This document shows positions 53,674-63,041 of a DNA stretch of 64,000 bases, one piece after another. Position numbers and translations under genes: made by a program. Location of the stretch: positions 1 through 64,000 of the forward strand of contig CASFOZ010000006.1 of NCBI GenBank assembly GCA_949296455.1, written 5' to 3'. A model generated the notes under the pieces. That model had not been told where the DNA came from, searched no databases, and was given only the letters and a program-made list of their open reading frames with translations. The stretch is from an uncultured Eubacteriales bacterium (GTDB taxonomy: Bacteria > Bacillota > Clostridia > Christensenellales > CALVMC01). The first letter of the stretch is position 1; each line of letters opens with the position of its first letter.

Positions 53674-53702
53674 ATTATATTTAAAAATTTTTTTGTTGTC
53701 AA
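53674..53702 (-). promoter_or_regulatory. consensus sigma-A promoter of the feo operon
   Basis: Minus-strand TTGACA (53697-53702), 17 bases, TATAAT (53674-53679): exact consensus. Leader of about 125 bases carries three operators. The remaining bases of the 53541-53892 gap hold only the terminator at 53799-53827. Confidence 0.88.
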
Positions 53703-53798
53703 CAATTTTCATTGATTTTTTTTCTACTTTTTTAACTTATAATCGTCAATTATTTTCATTTGTTTTTTTTTATTTTTTAACCTATGAATTATAAATAG

Positions 53799-53827
53799 AA
53801 AAACGGAAAGCCTAACTTTCCGTTTTC
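53799..53827 (-). terminator. terminator of the 337-residue lipoprotein gene's downstream flank
   Basis: 12-bp stem GAAAACGGAAAG / CTTTCCGTTTTC with loop CCTAA, 66 bases after the lipoprotein stop on the minus strand, before the feo promoter. Confidence 0.75.
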
Positions 53828-53892
53828 GAATTTTTTTTAAACTCTGACCTGTTTTAATTTAAATTAAATTCAATTCAATTCAAATTTTTTAA

Positions 53893-54906
53893 TTAACGGC
53901 GATGATGATAATAGTCTTCGTCTATATCCGTTTCTCCCCATCTGTAAATGTGTCTGTACGGATTCGCTTCGCTTCCGTCACCTTCGACGGTGATTATTAT
54001 TTCACGGGAAATTCCTTCTTTCATAATTTCAGCTTCGATTCTCTCTTTTCCGCCTACAGTTTTCTTTTCGTATTCAACGGCAAAAACCTCTCCGTTTTCA
54101 TAGGTTTTCATTTCTATTCCGTTTTCGTTATTTTCCTGTTCGTACTCTATTGAAAACTCTTTCACCAATTTATTGTTGTTGTAATAGGAATATTTGTATT
54201 CCTGTTCGCTTTCACTGCCTTCGATTTCCTCTTCGAGAACAAACCTTATATACTCACCTTCCGTCTGAGTTATAACAAAGGAAAGTTTGGATTCGACTTC
54301 TTCTTTAAGTCCTTCGGTTTCCGTCTCGATTGTTCTTCCGCCGCTGACGGTATAGATTTCGTCGGTCGCCTCTCCGTTTATTACTATTCCGTCAAGAGTG
54401 AATGCCTGAATGGTTTCGGTTTCTCCTCCGTCCTTTCTCGTTATCGGCTCACCTTTTTCGGTAAGGTTATAATAAAGTTTATAAACTATTTCATAGCCTG
54501 TTAAGTCCTTGGTTTTAATAGTAAGAAGATTTTCATATGTTCCGCTGTAAGTATCGTCTGCTTCGACCTTTTCATCGGTTGAAGTTATTGCGTTTTCGCC
54601 TATAAAGTTTTCAAGCACGGAAAGCTGCTGTTTAACTTCCTCTTTTTCTTCTTCGGTCAGCAAACTGCCCTCCGACGCTACAAGAGAACCTTCCGATACA
54701 TTAAAAGATACCGCAACATTAGTCGCAGAGTCGTTTTGAATATCGCCGAGCATCGCAGCCGACGAACCTATTGAAAAGGCAATATCGTTCCCGCCTTTGC
54801 CCGACATAAGTTTATCGCTGTTTCCGGAAGGATTACAAGCAGTGAATGTAGCAGCAAGCATTACCGTTACGATAACTGCAAGTAAACAGATAAACATCTT
54901 TTTCAT
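53893..54906 (-). CDS. lipoprotein of unknown function
   Basis: 337 residues. Lipobox FTAC (C24) after a typical signal; the mature part is acidic and beta-rich (many E, T, Y and V), with a short repeated G.....Y.GTYENLL-like strand pattern and the C-terminal tail DEDYYHHRR. No family recognised. GGAGG ribosome site; the long leader (54907-55000) contains a near-perfect stem TTGAAGGCA/TGCCTTTCAA (54941-54976). Confidence 0.7.
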   Translation of the reverse strand: MKKMFICLLAVIVTVMLAATFTACNPSGNSDKLMSGKGGNDIAFSIGSSAAMLGDIQNDSATNVAVSFNVSEGSLVASEGSLLTEEEKEEVKQQLSVLENFIGENAITSTDEKVEADDTYSGTYENLLTIKTKDLTGYEIVYKLYYNLTEKGEPITRKDGGETETIQAFTLDGIVINGEATDEIYTVSGGRTIETETEGLKEEVESKLSFVITQTEGEYIRFVLEEEIEGSESEQEYKYSYYNNNKLVKEFSIEYEQENNENGIEMKTYENGEVFAVEYEKKTVGGKERIEAEIMKEGISREIIITVEGDGSEANPYRHIYRWGETDIDEDYYHHRR

Positions 54907-55116
54907 AGTGTTTTCCTCCTTAATAATATTATTTGATTATTTGAAGGCAATTATTTGGTTTTTTAGTGCCTTTCAATCGGAGAGACCCCGTTTAGTTATA
55001 TTATACAATATAAATTTTTAAATTTAAATACTTTTAAAAAAATTTCTTTAAAATTTAACTGTTTAAAAACTTAAATTAAGGACAAAATCAGTTTAATATT
55101 TAAAAAGGAGAAAACT

Positions 55117-55707
55117 ATGGAACTTATTAAAAGTAAAACTTATTTGAACCTTGCAAAAGCATATGCAGGCGAATGTATGGCACGAACAAGATACGAATTT
55201 ATCGAGTACGGAGCAAGAATGAAAGGTTATAAATATCTTGCAAAACTCGTTGACGAAGTTGTTTATCAGGAATTCAACCACGCAAGAATGTTGTACTCGT
55301 TTATAGAAACGGCGAGTAAAGAAGAAATCAAAAACATAGATATCTGCTCAGGTTATCCTTTTAAAGAGAAATGGGACCTTCTTGAAAATTTAAGACTTGC
55401 AGCAGAAGACGAAGAATTCGAAGAAAAAAAGATTTATCCCGAATACGAAAAGACTGCCCGTGAAGAAGGGTTTGAAGATATAGCAAATCTTTTTAAAAAC
55501 CTTATTCAGGTTGAAAGCTGCCATAAAAAACTTTTCACGCAGCTCTACGAACAAATGAAGAACGGTACCCTTTACAAAAAGCCGAAACCGGTAAAATGGA
55601 AATGCGACGACTGCGGATACGAGGAAGTGGGCACGGAAGCCTTCGAGACCTGTCCCCTATGCCAGGCAAAGCAAGGAGCGGTAATGCTGAAAATAGCAAG
55701 CGATTAA
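55117..55707 (+). CDS. rubrerythrin (canonical order)
   Basis: 196 residues: ferritin-like diiron domain first (KAYAGECMARTRYEFIEYGAR, QEFNHARM, EVESCHKKLF-type ligands) then a C-terminal rubredoxin site (CDDCGYEE and CPLCQAKQG). Peroxide reductase protecting anaerobes. AAAAAGGAG ribosome site. Opposite domain order to the protein at 11880-12425; no PerR-type box is obvious upstream. Confidence 0.93.
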   Translation: MELIKSKTYLNLAKAYAGECMARTRYEFIEYGARMKGYKYLAKLVDEVVYQEFNHARMLYSFIETASKEEIKNIDICSGYPFKEKWDLLENLRLAAEDEEFEEKKIYPEYEKTAREEGFEDIANLFKNLIQVESCHKKLFTQLYEQMKNGTLYKKPKPVKWKCDDCGYEEVGTEAFETCPLCQAKQGAVMLKIASD

Positions 55708-55713
55708 AAAACC

Positions 55714-55738
55714 AAATTCCCCTGACGGGGAATTTTTT
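55714..55738 (+). terminator. rho-independent terminator of rubrerythrin
   Basis: 9-bp stem AAATTCCCC / GGGGAATTT with loop TGAC and a T run, seven bases after the stop. Confidence 0.88.
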
Positions 55739-55857
55739 ATTTCATTATGGCGTCTTTTCCTTTTGATAATTCAATCCGTTTTATCCGTCGTTCGTTATTT
55801 TTTCTGAATACGAAATAAAACCTTTACCATAGAACATTTAAATATTTTAACTAATCT

Positions 55858-55886
55858 TTGACCTTGTTTTTTTATTGTGATAAAAT
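55858..55886 (+). promoter_or_regulatory. sigma-A promoter of the 151-residue lipoprotein
   Basis: TTGACC (55858-55863), 17 bases, TAAAAT (55881-55886), then AAGGAG ahead of the ATG. Confidence 0.65.
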
Positions 55887-55905
55887 ATTTTAAGGAGATT
55901 ATTTT

Positions 55906-56361
55906 ATGAAAAAATTTTCGGCAAAACATACAGTAGTTCTAATTGTAACGGTAATTTTATTTACCTTTATGCTTTGCGGCTGTAATAGCTATAATGTGAA
56001 AATCGAAAACCATAATTGGAATTTCACTATAATACAAAGCACTGTTGAAGAAGGACAAATTACGCACTGTTCAAAAGAATTGAAAGACCGTTACGAAAAT
56101 GCGAAAGTTTGCGATATAACCTGTCATGTCGAAAACGGTACTATAACGATTTCGGATAATACGGAAAATGAGATTTTGGTTTTTACATATAACTTATTAG
56201 AATACATTTCAAACAAATCCGCAATATACAATTTAGTATCTGAAAGCGGTAATACAATAGCTTCTGTCTCAATTACCGAATATAAAGACGGCAAAGAAGA
56301 ATACACTCTTATCGTTACGGTAAACGAAAAAATATATTATTTCAACGAAACTATAATTTAA
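55906..56361 (+). CDS. small lipoprotein of unknown function
   Basis: 151 residues, lipobox LCGC (C26 region), then a beta-rich domain with alternating strands (NWNFTIIQSTVEEGQI, GTITISDNTENEILVF, TLIVTVNEKIYYF). Similar in style to immunity or shield lipoproteins of Clostridia but unassigned. AAGGAG ribosome site. Followed by the Crp/Fnr gene after about 100 bases on the same strand. Confidence 0.65.
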   Translation: MKKFSAKHTVVLIVTVILFTFMLCGCNSYNVKIENHNWNFTIIQSTVEEGQITHCSKELKDRYENAKVCDITCHVENGTITISDNTENEILVFTYNLLEYISNKSAIYNLVSESGNTIASVSITEYKDGKEEYTLIVTVNEKIYYFNETII

Positions 56362-56463
56362 TAATATATGGAAATGAAATATCTTTAAAATAAAAAAATA
56401 CCGCAAAAATCATTCTACAATCCGTTTAATGACGGTAATCTTATATAAATCGGGGAAAATACA

Positions 56464-57138
56464 ATGAATTCGGAAACAAAAAACGATTATGAAAATGTTT
56501 TGAAAAATCTTCCCTTTTACCCTTATCTTAATCAAGAGGAAAAGCAATTTCTTTTAAGCGGCTATGTGGTAAAAAACTATAAAAAAGGCAGCAATATATA
56601 CAGTGCGACAAACGAATGTTTAGGCGTAATAATAGTGCTCGAAGGCGAACTTAAAGCCTATCTTATGTCTGAACAAGGTAAGGAAGTTACCTTATACAGA
56701 CTCACCGAAAACGGTATCTGCATAATGACGGCTTCCTGCCTTCTTAAAAAAATTACCTTCGATGTTTACATCGACGCAGTAGCCGACAGCAAAATTCTGA
56801 TTATTAAATCCGATGTTTTCGAAAAACTCAAAAGCAGCGATATAAGAGTGGAAAACTTTGCTCTCACCGTTGCAAGCCAAAGATTTTCCGACGTTATGTG
56901 GGCAATGGAACAAATGCTTTTTTTACCGGTCGAAAAGAGAGTTGCCCTTTTTCTTTACGACGAATATTCTAAAAGCAAAAAAACGGTTCTTCCCGTAACT
57001 CAGGAAGCCATAGCAAGTTATATCGGCTCGGCTCGTGAAGTTGTGGGAAGAACTCTCAAAAAGTTCGAAAAGAGGGGTATCGTCGAACTTTCGAACGGAA
57101 AAATAAAATTACTTAAAATTTCCGAACTGAATATTTAA
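56464..57138 (+). CDS. Crp/Fnr-family transcriptional regulator
   Basis: 224 residues. Cyclic-nucleotide-like beta-barrel (about 12-125; IVLEGELKAYL) and a C-terminal winged HTH with TQEAIASYIGSAREVVGRTLKKFEKRGI, the recognition helix being SAREVVGRTL. A CIMTASCLLKK segment with two Cys matches clostridial Crp/Fnr members of the ferredoxin/HcpR-like group, suggesting redox or NO input, though an Fe-S cluster is not certain. Likely binder of the palindrome at 57793-57807. Confidence 0.88.
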   Translation: MNSETKNDYENVLKNLPFYPYLNQEEKQFLLSGYVVKNYKKGSNIYSATNECLGVIIVLEGELKAYLMSEQGKEVTLYRLTENGICIMTASCLLKKITFDVYIDAVADSKILIIKSDVFEKLKSSDIRVENFALTVASQRFSDVMWAMEQMLFLPVEKRVALFLYDEYSKSKKTVLPVTQEAIASYIGSAREVVGRTLKKFEKRGIVELSNGKIKLLKISELNI

Positions 57139-57155
57139 GTAAATTTTTTTCGGTA

Positions 57156-57467
57156 TCAAACATTAAGCATTTTAATTATTTCTTCTTTCGGTCTTACGCC
57201 TACCGCTCTCGTAACTTCTTTACCGTTCTTGATTACTACAAGCGTGGGTATGCTCATAACCCCGAAAGTTTTTGCAAGTTCATTCTCTTCATCCACATTG
57301 ACTTTGCAAATTTTTGCCCCGTCAATCTCCCCTGCAAGTTCGTCTATTACGGGAGATACCATTCTGCACGGTCCGCACCAAGGCGCCCAGAAATCAATAA
57401 GTACCGGTTTATCGCTTTTTAAAACTTCGTTTTCGAAATTGGTATTGTTAAGTTTAACGGCTTCCAT
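57156..57467 (-). CDS. trxA: thioredoxin
   Basis: 103 residues. Active site WAPWCGPCRM, cis-Pro region MSIPTLVVIKNG, and the DFWAPWCGPC and KVNVDEE blocks of classical thioredoxin. Reduces protein disulfides in the cytoplasm. 17 bases from the convergent Crp/Fnr gene. It follows the ferredoxin gene by 90 bases on the same strand; GAAGGAG ribosome site. Confidence 0.95.
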   Translation of the reverse strand: MEAVKLNNTNFENEVLKSDKPVLIDFWAPWCGPCRMVSPVIDELAGEIDGAKICKVNVDEENELAKTFGVMSIPTLVVIKNGKEVTRAVGVRPKEEIIKMLNV

Positions 57468-57557
57468 AATAATCTCCTTCGATAATTCAGTTTTTGAATA
57501 TCTTTAATATAATTTGTTTTCGAATTTTTTATATTTTATTAACTTTAATCTTCTTCC

Positions 57558-57740
57558 TTACTCCAAAACAATGGCTTTTTTCGGACAGAAAGTCGAACAT
57601 TTTCCGCACTTAATACATTTTTCTTTATCAACCGTCGGGGCAGCGTTTCCAACCTGAGTCAAAGCATTCACCGGACAGACCTTTACGGCAGGACAAGGAT
57701 GATTCTGCGGACATTTTTCATTATTGACTATAAGTTCCAT
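57558..57740 (-). CDS. 2[4Fe-4S]-type ferredoxin-like protein
   Basis: 60 residues from the ATG at 57740 (CGGAGG upstream); the longer ORF lacks a ribosome site. One complete ferredoxin motif CIKCGKCSTFCPKKA (CxxCxxCxxxC with CP) and a first half NEKCPQNHPCPAVKVCPVNAL with altered spacing (C-x5-C-x5-CP). Electron carrier, or a small regulatory Fe-S protein. Promoter with the Crp/Fnr palindrome in front. Confidence 0.88.
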   Translation of the reverse strand: MELIVNNEKCPQNHPCPAVKVCPVNALTQVGNAAPTVDKEKCIKCGKCSTFCPKKAIVLE

Positions 57741-57764
57741 ATTATTACCTCCGTTTACAATTTT

Positions 57765-57770
57765 ATTATA
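57765..57770 (-). promoter_or_regulatory. -10 box of the ferredoxin promoter
   Basis: TATAAT on the minus strand without a recognisable -35 element; the 22-base gap to the palindrome places that site at about -41.5, so transcription probably depends on an activator. Confidence 0.6.
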
Positions 57771-57792
57771 TAGCATGAAATTAAAAATTGTA

Positions 57793-57807
57793 TGTGACAA
57801 AGTCACA
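57793..57807. promoter_or_regulatory. Crp/Fnr-type palindrome
   Basis: TGTGACAAAGTCACA: perfect 6-3-6 inverted repeat in the shape of the Crp/Fnr half-sites TGTGA/TCACA. It is between the divergent ferredoxin and MATE genes, and the Crp/Fnr gene is about 650 bases away. Confidence 0.65.
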
Positions 57808-57829
57808 AACCGAAAAACTTTTTCCTAAA

Positions 57830-57858
57830 TTGACAAAATTATTTGTTTGTGTTAATTT
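57830..57858 (+). promoter_or_regulatory. candidate promoter of the MATE gene
   Basis: TTGACA (57830-57835), 17 bases, weak TAATTT (57853-57858). Confidence 0.4.
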
Positions 57859-57886
57859 AACATTGATTTTGCGACGGAAAAGTCAG

Positions 57887-59248
57887 ATGATTTTAACCCG
57901 GCGCTTTTTTATGGATATGAACAAAAGCGTTTTAATTAAAGAATACTTAAAATATACTTCGCTCAGCATATTGGGTATGCTGGGTTTTTCCTGTTATATA
58001 CTTGTCGATACCTTTTTCGTATCTTTGGCGCTCGGAACAAGCGGTCTTACGGCACTCAATATCGCAGTACCCGTTTACGGCGTTATTCACGGTATAGGGC
58101 TTATGCTCGGAATGGGCGGCGCAACAAGATTTACCATAATGAAAAACAGCGGCGAAACTGAAAACTGTAATAAGATATTCACAAATACCTTTTATATCGC
58201 AGTTGTATTTTCGGCAATATTTATCTTAACGGGAATATTTCTTCATTCGGAAATTTCGGTTTTGCTCGGCGCCGACGAAACGGTTTTTGAAATGACGGAT
58301 ATTTACATAATGGTTCTTCTTCTTTTTGCACCCGCTTTTATATTCAATGATATTCTGATATGTTTTGTTCGTAACGACGGCAGTCCTCAGCTTTCAACAG
58401 TGTCTTCGCTCAGCGGAAGCGTATCGAATATAATTCTCGACTACATTTTAATCTTTCCTTTAAAACTCGGTATGCTCGGCGCAGTACTTGCCACGGCTCT
58501 TGCGCCGGTAATCGGAATTTCTCTCTCTTCCATACATTTTCTGCGCAAAAAAGGCGGACTCAGACTAGTTAAAACAAAACCGGAATTTAAACATATAAAA
58601 TATAATTTCATTTTGGGTTTCCCTTCTTTTATGGACCAGATATCCATATCAATAGTTATTTTCGCATTCAATTTTTTAATGCTGAGACACGGCGGAAATA
58701 CTGCCGTTGCGGCATACAGTATTATTGCTAATGTCGCAATCGTTATAAACGCATTTTTCAACGGAACAGCTCAGGGCACTCAACCACTTTTAAGCAGGTC
58801 TTACGGTCAAGGAAATAAAGAAAATATAAAGTTTTATTTTTTCCTTGCACTTATAACGGTTTTTGTTTCGGCAGTTATACTGTATCTTCTGATTTACTTC
58901 CTTGCAGCTAACATATCGGATATTTTCAACAGCGAAAATAACCTTTTGCTTAAAGAATTATCGGTAGAAGGACTACGACTGTATTTTATCTCGGTTTTCT
59001 TTAGCGGTTTGAATATAATAATAACTATATTCTTCACTTCGACGGGAAAACCGCTTTTTTCACAGATACTTTCCGTTTCAAGAGGATTGATTATCATAGT
59101 TCCCATGGCATTTGTCTTTGCACAGTTTATGCAGATAAAAGGTATATGGCTGTCTTTCCCCGTCACGGAAGCAGTTACACTTGTTGCAAGCATAGCGGCA
59201 CTTTTGATAATGAAAAAAAGAATGTTCGATTTTAAATTGAAAAATTGA
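57887..59248 (+). CDS. MATE-family efflux transporter
   Basis: 453 residues if started at the ATG at 57887; ATGs at 57911 and 57917 are also possible, and no ribosome site is strong. About twelve membrane segments in two related halves; VDTFFVSLALGTSGLTALNIAVPVY matches the conserved MATE N-lobe. Na+- or H+-coupled export of cationic drugs or flavin-like compounds. Divergent from the ferredoxin gene; shares the Crp/Fnr palindrome region. Confidence 0.87.
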   Translation: MILTRRFFMDMNKSVLIKEYLKYTSLSILGMLGFSCYILVDTFFVSLALGTSGLTALNIAVPVYGVIHGIGLMLGMGGATRFTIMKNSGETENCNKIFTNTFYIAVVFSAIFILTGIFLHSEISVLLGADETVFEMTDIYIMVLLLFAPAFIFNDILICFVRNDGSPQLSTVSSLSGSVSNIILDYILIFPLKLGMLGAVLATALAPVIGISLSSIHFLRKKGGLRLVKTKPEFKHIKYNFILGFPSFMDQISISIVIFAFNFLMLRHGGNTAVAAYSIIANVAIVINAFFNGTAQGTQPLLSRSYGQGNKENIKFYFFLALITVFVSAVILYLLIYFLAANISDIFNSENNLLLKELSVEGLRLYFISVFFSGLNIIITIFFTSTGKPLFSQILSVSRGLIIIVPMAFVFAQFMQIKGIWLSFPVTEAVTLVASIAALLIMKKRMFDFKLKN

Positions 59249-59308
59249 TTTGCTGTTAATATTTAATTAAAATATAACAGTTATAACCGTTTTAAATGAA
59301 TTTTTAAA

Positions 59309-59338
59309 TAAAAGCCGATAAACTATATCGGCTTTTTT
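59309..59338. terminator. bidirectional terminator between MATE gene and dapL
   Basis: 10-bp stem AAAGCCGATA / TATCGGCTTT with loop AACTA between convergent genes; its T run reaches the dapL stop codon. Confidence 0.85.
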
Positions 59339-60531
59339 TATTTGATTTCTTTTAAGAGTTCTTTTAATTTTTCACTTGCCTTTAAGGTATCTTCTCTGCT
59401 TCCGAATGTAGAAAATCTGATATAACCTTCTCCGCACTTTCCGAATCCTTCTCCGGGTGTCGCCACAATTTGAGCATTATTTAAAAGCAAATCGAAAAAT
59501 TCCCAACTGCCGTATTTATCAGGACATTTCATCCATATATACGGAGCATTCTTGCCGCCCGTATACCATATACCCATCTCGTCTAATGCCTTGGTTATAA
59601 TTTCGGCATTATCTTTATAAAATTTTATATTTTGTTTTATCTGTTTCCGACCTTCACTGCCGAATACGGCAGCTGCCCCTTTTTGGATAATATAAGATAC
59701 TCCGTTAGTCTTTGTAGTTCTGTTTCTGACCCACATTGAATTAAGACTCATTTCGTTTCTTTTCAAATCTTTGGGGATTACGGTATAACCTAATCTGGTT
59801 CCTGTAAAGCCCGCAGTTTTCGAAAGGGAACAAATTTCTATTGCGCATGTTCTTGCTCCTTCGATTTCGAAAATGCTGTGCGGAAGTTCCTCGTCTTCTA
59901 TGAAGGCTTCGTAAGCCGCATCGAAAAGGATTATCGCACCGTTTCCGTTTGCAAAATCAACCCAACTTTTCAACTGTTCCTTGTTATAGACTGCGCCCGT
60001 GGGATTGTTAGGAGAACAAATATAAATCAAATCGGCTTTAAGATTTTTATCGGGTAAAGGTAAAAATCCGTTACTTTTGTCGGAATTAAGATGAACAATA
60101 TTTCTTCCCGCCATAATATTAGCGTCTACATAGGCAGGATAAGACGGTTCTATAACAAGAGCCGAACTGCTACGGTCAAAAATATCCAATATATCCCCGA
60201 GTTCATCGCTTGCACCGCTCGATACGAAAACCTCGTCGCTTTCGATGCCGACGCCACGGTTATTGTAATATTCGGATATTGTATCTCTTAAAAACGGGGC
60301 TCCGCATTCGGGCATATATCCGTGAAATGTTTCCTTTGAAGCCTGGTCGTCAACAGCTTCATGCAAGGCTTTAATAACGGCACCGCAAAGCGGCAACGAA
60401 ACATCCCCTATCCCTAACCTTAATAATTTTTTTTCGGGATTGTTTTTTAAGTATTCCTTAGTTTTTTGGGCTATGCGAAAAAACAAGTAAGAATCTTTGA
60501 GATTAGAGTAATTCATATTGACTTTTATCAT
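59338..60531 (-). CDS. dapL: LL-diaminopimelate aminotransferase
   Basis: 397 residues. Fold-type I PLP enzyme: LRLGIGDVSLPL, HGYMPECGAPFLRDTI, VSSGASDELGDILDIF, SPNNPTGAVY, and the PLP lysine in SLSKTAGFTGTRLGY, the DapL signature. It converts tetrahydrodipicolinate directly to LL-diaminopimelate, bypassing succinyl or acetyl intermediates. The ATG overlaps the dapF stop (ATGA), with the ribosome site GGAG in the end of dapF. Confidence 0.94.
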   Translation of the reverse strand: MIKVNMNYSNLKDSYLFFRIAQKTKEYLKNNPEKKLLRLGIGDVSLPLCGAVIKALHEAVDDQASKETFHGYMPECGAPFLRDTISEYYNNRGVGIESDEVFVSSGASDELGDILDIFDRSSSALVIEPSYPAYVDANIMAGRNIVHLNSDKSNGFLPLPDKNLKADLIYICSPNNPTGAVYNKEQLKSWVDFANGNGAIILFDAAYEAFIEDEELPHSIFEIEGARTCAIEICSLSKTAGFTGTRLGYTVIPKDLKRNEMSLNSMWVRNRTTKTNGVSYIIQKGAAAVFGSEGRKQIKQNIKFYKDNAEIITKALDEMGIWYTGGKNAPYIWMKCPDKYGSWEFFDLLLNNAQIVATPGEGFGKCGEGYIRFSTFGSREDTLKASEKLKELLKEIK

Positions 60532-61316
60532 AACGTATCTCCTTCGTAAACAAATTTTGCCGGCCCTTCCATAATTACGCTGCCGCCTTCGTCAACCTTG
60601 ATTTTAAGATTACCGCCGTCAAGCTTTACGGTAACGAATTCGTTTTCATTAACATAATTTTCTTTTATAGCCGCAACAACGCAAGCGCAAGCACCCGTAC
60701 CGCAAGCCAATGTAACACCGCTGCCTCTTTCCCATACACGCATACGAAGGGTGTTTTTATCTATAACCTGAACAAATTCGGCATTGACTCCGTCTTTAAA
60801 AATCTTGTTTTTTTCTATTATAGGACCTAACTCGAAAATAGGCTCGTTTTCGGCATTATCCACAAAAGTCACGGCATGGGGATTGCCGACGGAAACGGGA
60901 ATGACGGAAATTTTCCTGCCCTTTACATCGATAATTTTTTTATCGTAAGATTCGGCTTTTCCCATATCCACGGAAACGGAATTAACTTTTCCGTAAACAA
61001 CGCTGAGAAAGAGTTTTTTTATTCCCGACAAAGTCTCCACTGTTATTTCCTTTTTATCGGTCAGCCCCTTGTCGTAAACATATTTGCCTACGCACCTTAT
61101 TCCGTTGCCGCACATTTTTGCTTCGCTGCCGTCGGCATTGAATATTCTCATTTTAAAATCCGCAACGGAAGAGGGCGAAATAAAAATCATACCGTCCGAA
61201 CCTGCACCGAAGTGTCTGTCGGAAAGTTTAACGGAAAGTTCTTCGATATTTTCGGGGACCTCTCCGTAAACATAAAGATAATCGTTACCTATTCCCTGCA
61301 TTTTGGTAAAGTGCAT
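60528..61316 (-). CDS. dapF: diaminopimelate epimerase
   Basis: 262 residues. FTKMQGIGNDYLYV at the start, first catalytic cysteine in NADGSEAKMCGNGIRC, second in VTLACGTGACACV, and GNPHAVTFVD. Interconverts LL- and meso-diaminopimelate for peptidoglycan and lysine. AAAGGAG site; 14 bases after pyrG and overlapping dapL by four bases. Confidence 0.95.
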   Translation of the reverse strand: MHFTKMQGIGNDYLYVYGEVPENIEELSVKLSDRHFGAGSDGMIFISPSSVADFKMRIFNADGSEAKMCGNGIRCVGKYVYDKGLTDKKEITVETLSGIKKLFLSVVYGKVNSVSVDMGKAESYDKKIIDVKGRKISVIPVSVGNPHAVTFVDNAENEPIFELGPIIEKNKIFKDGVNAEFVQVIDKNTLRMRVWERGSGVTLACGTGACACVVAAIKENYVNENEFVTVKLDGGNLKIKVDEGGSVIMEGPAKFVYEGDTL

Positions 61317-61330
61317 AATCGAATCTCCTT

Positions 61331-62962
<1,632 letters not shown>

Positions 62963-63041
62963 CTATTAAAAAGAATAAATTTAATAATTCAAGTTGTTTT
63001 TCACCGATTTAACTCATTAACCTGAGTTTAAATTTTAAATA

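Noticed and set aside
54917-54935. Second PerR-type box before rubrerythrin (TTAATAATATTATTT)
   Set aside because: It is a 6-6 palindrome without the central base, sits in the leader of the opposite-strand lipoprotein gene and is about 180 bases from rubrerythrin.
57788-57886. Longer N-terminus for the MATE gene starting at a TTG
   Set aside because: Would overlap the Crp/Fnr palindrome and both promoters, and adds a non-conserved stretch before the first membrane segment.
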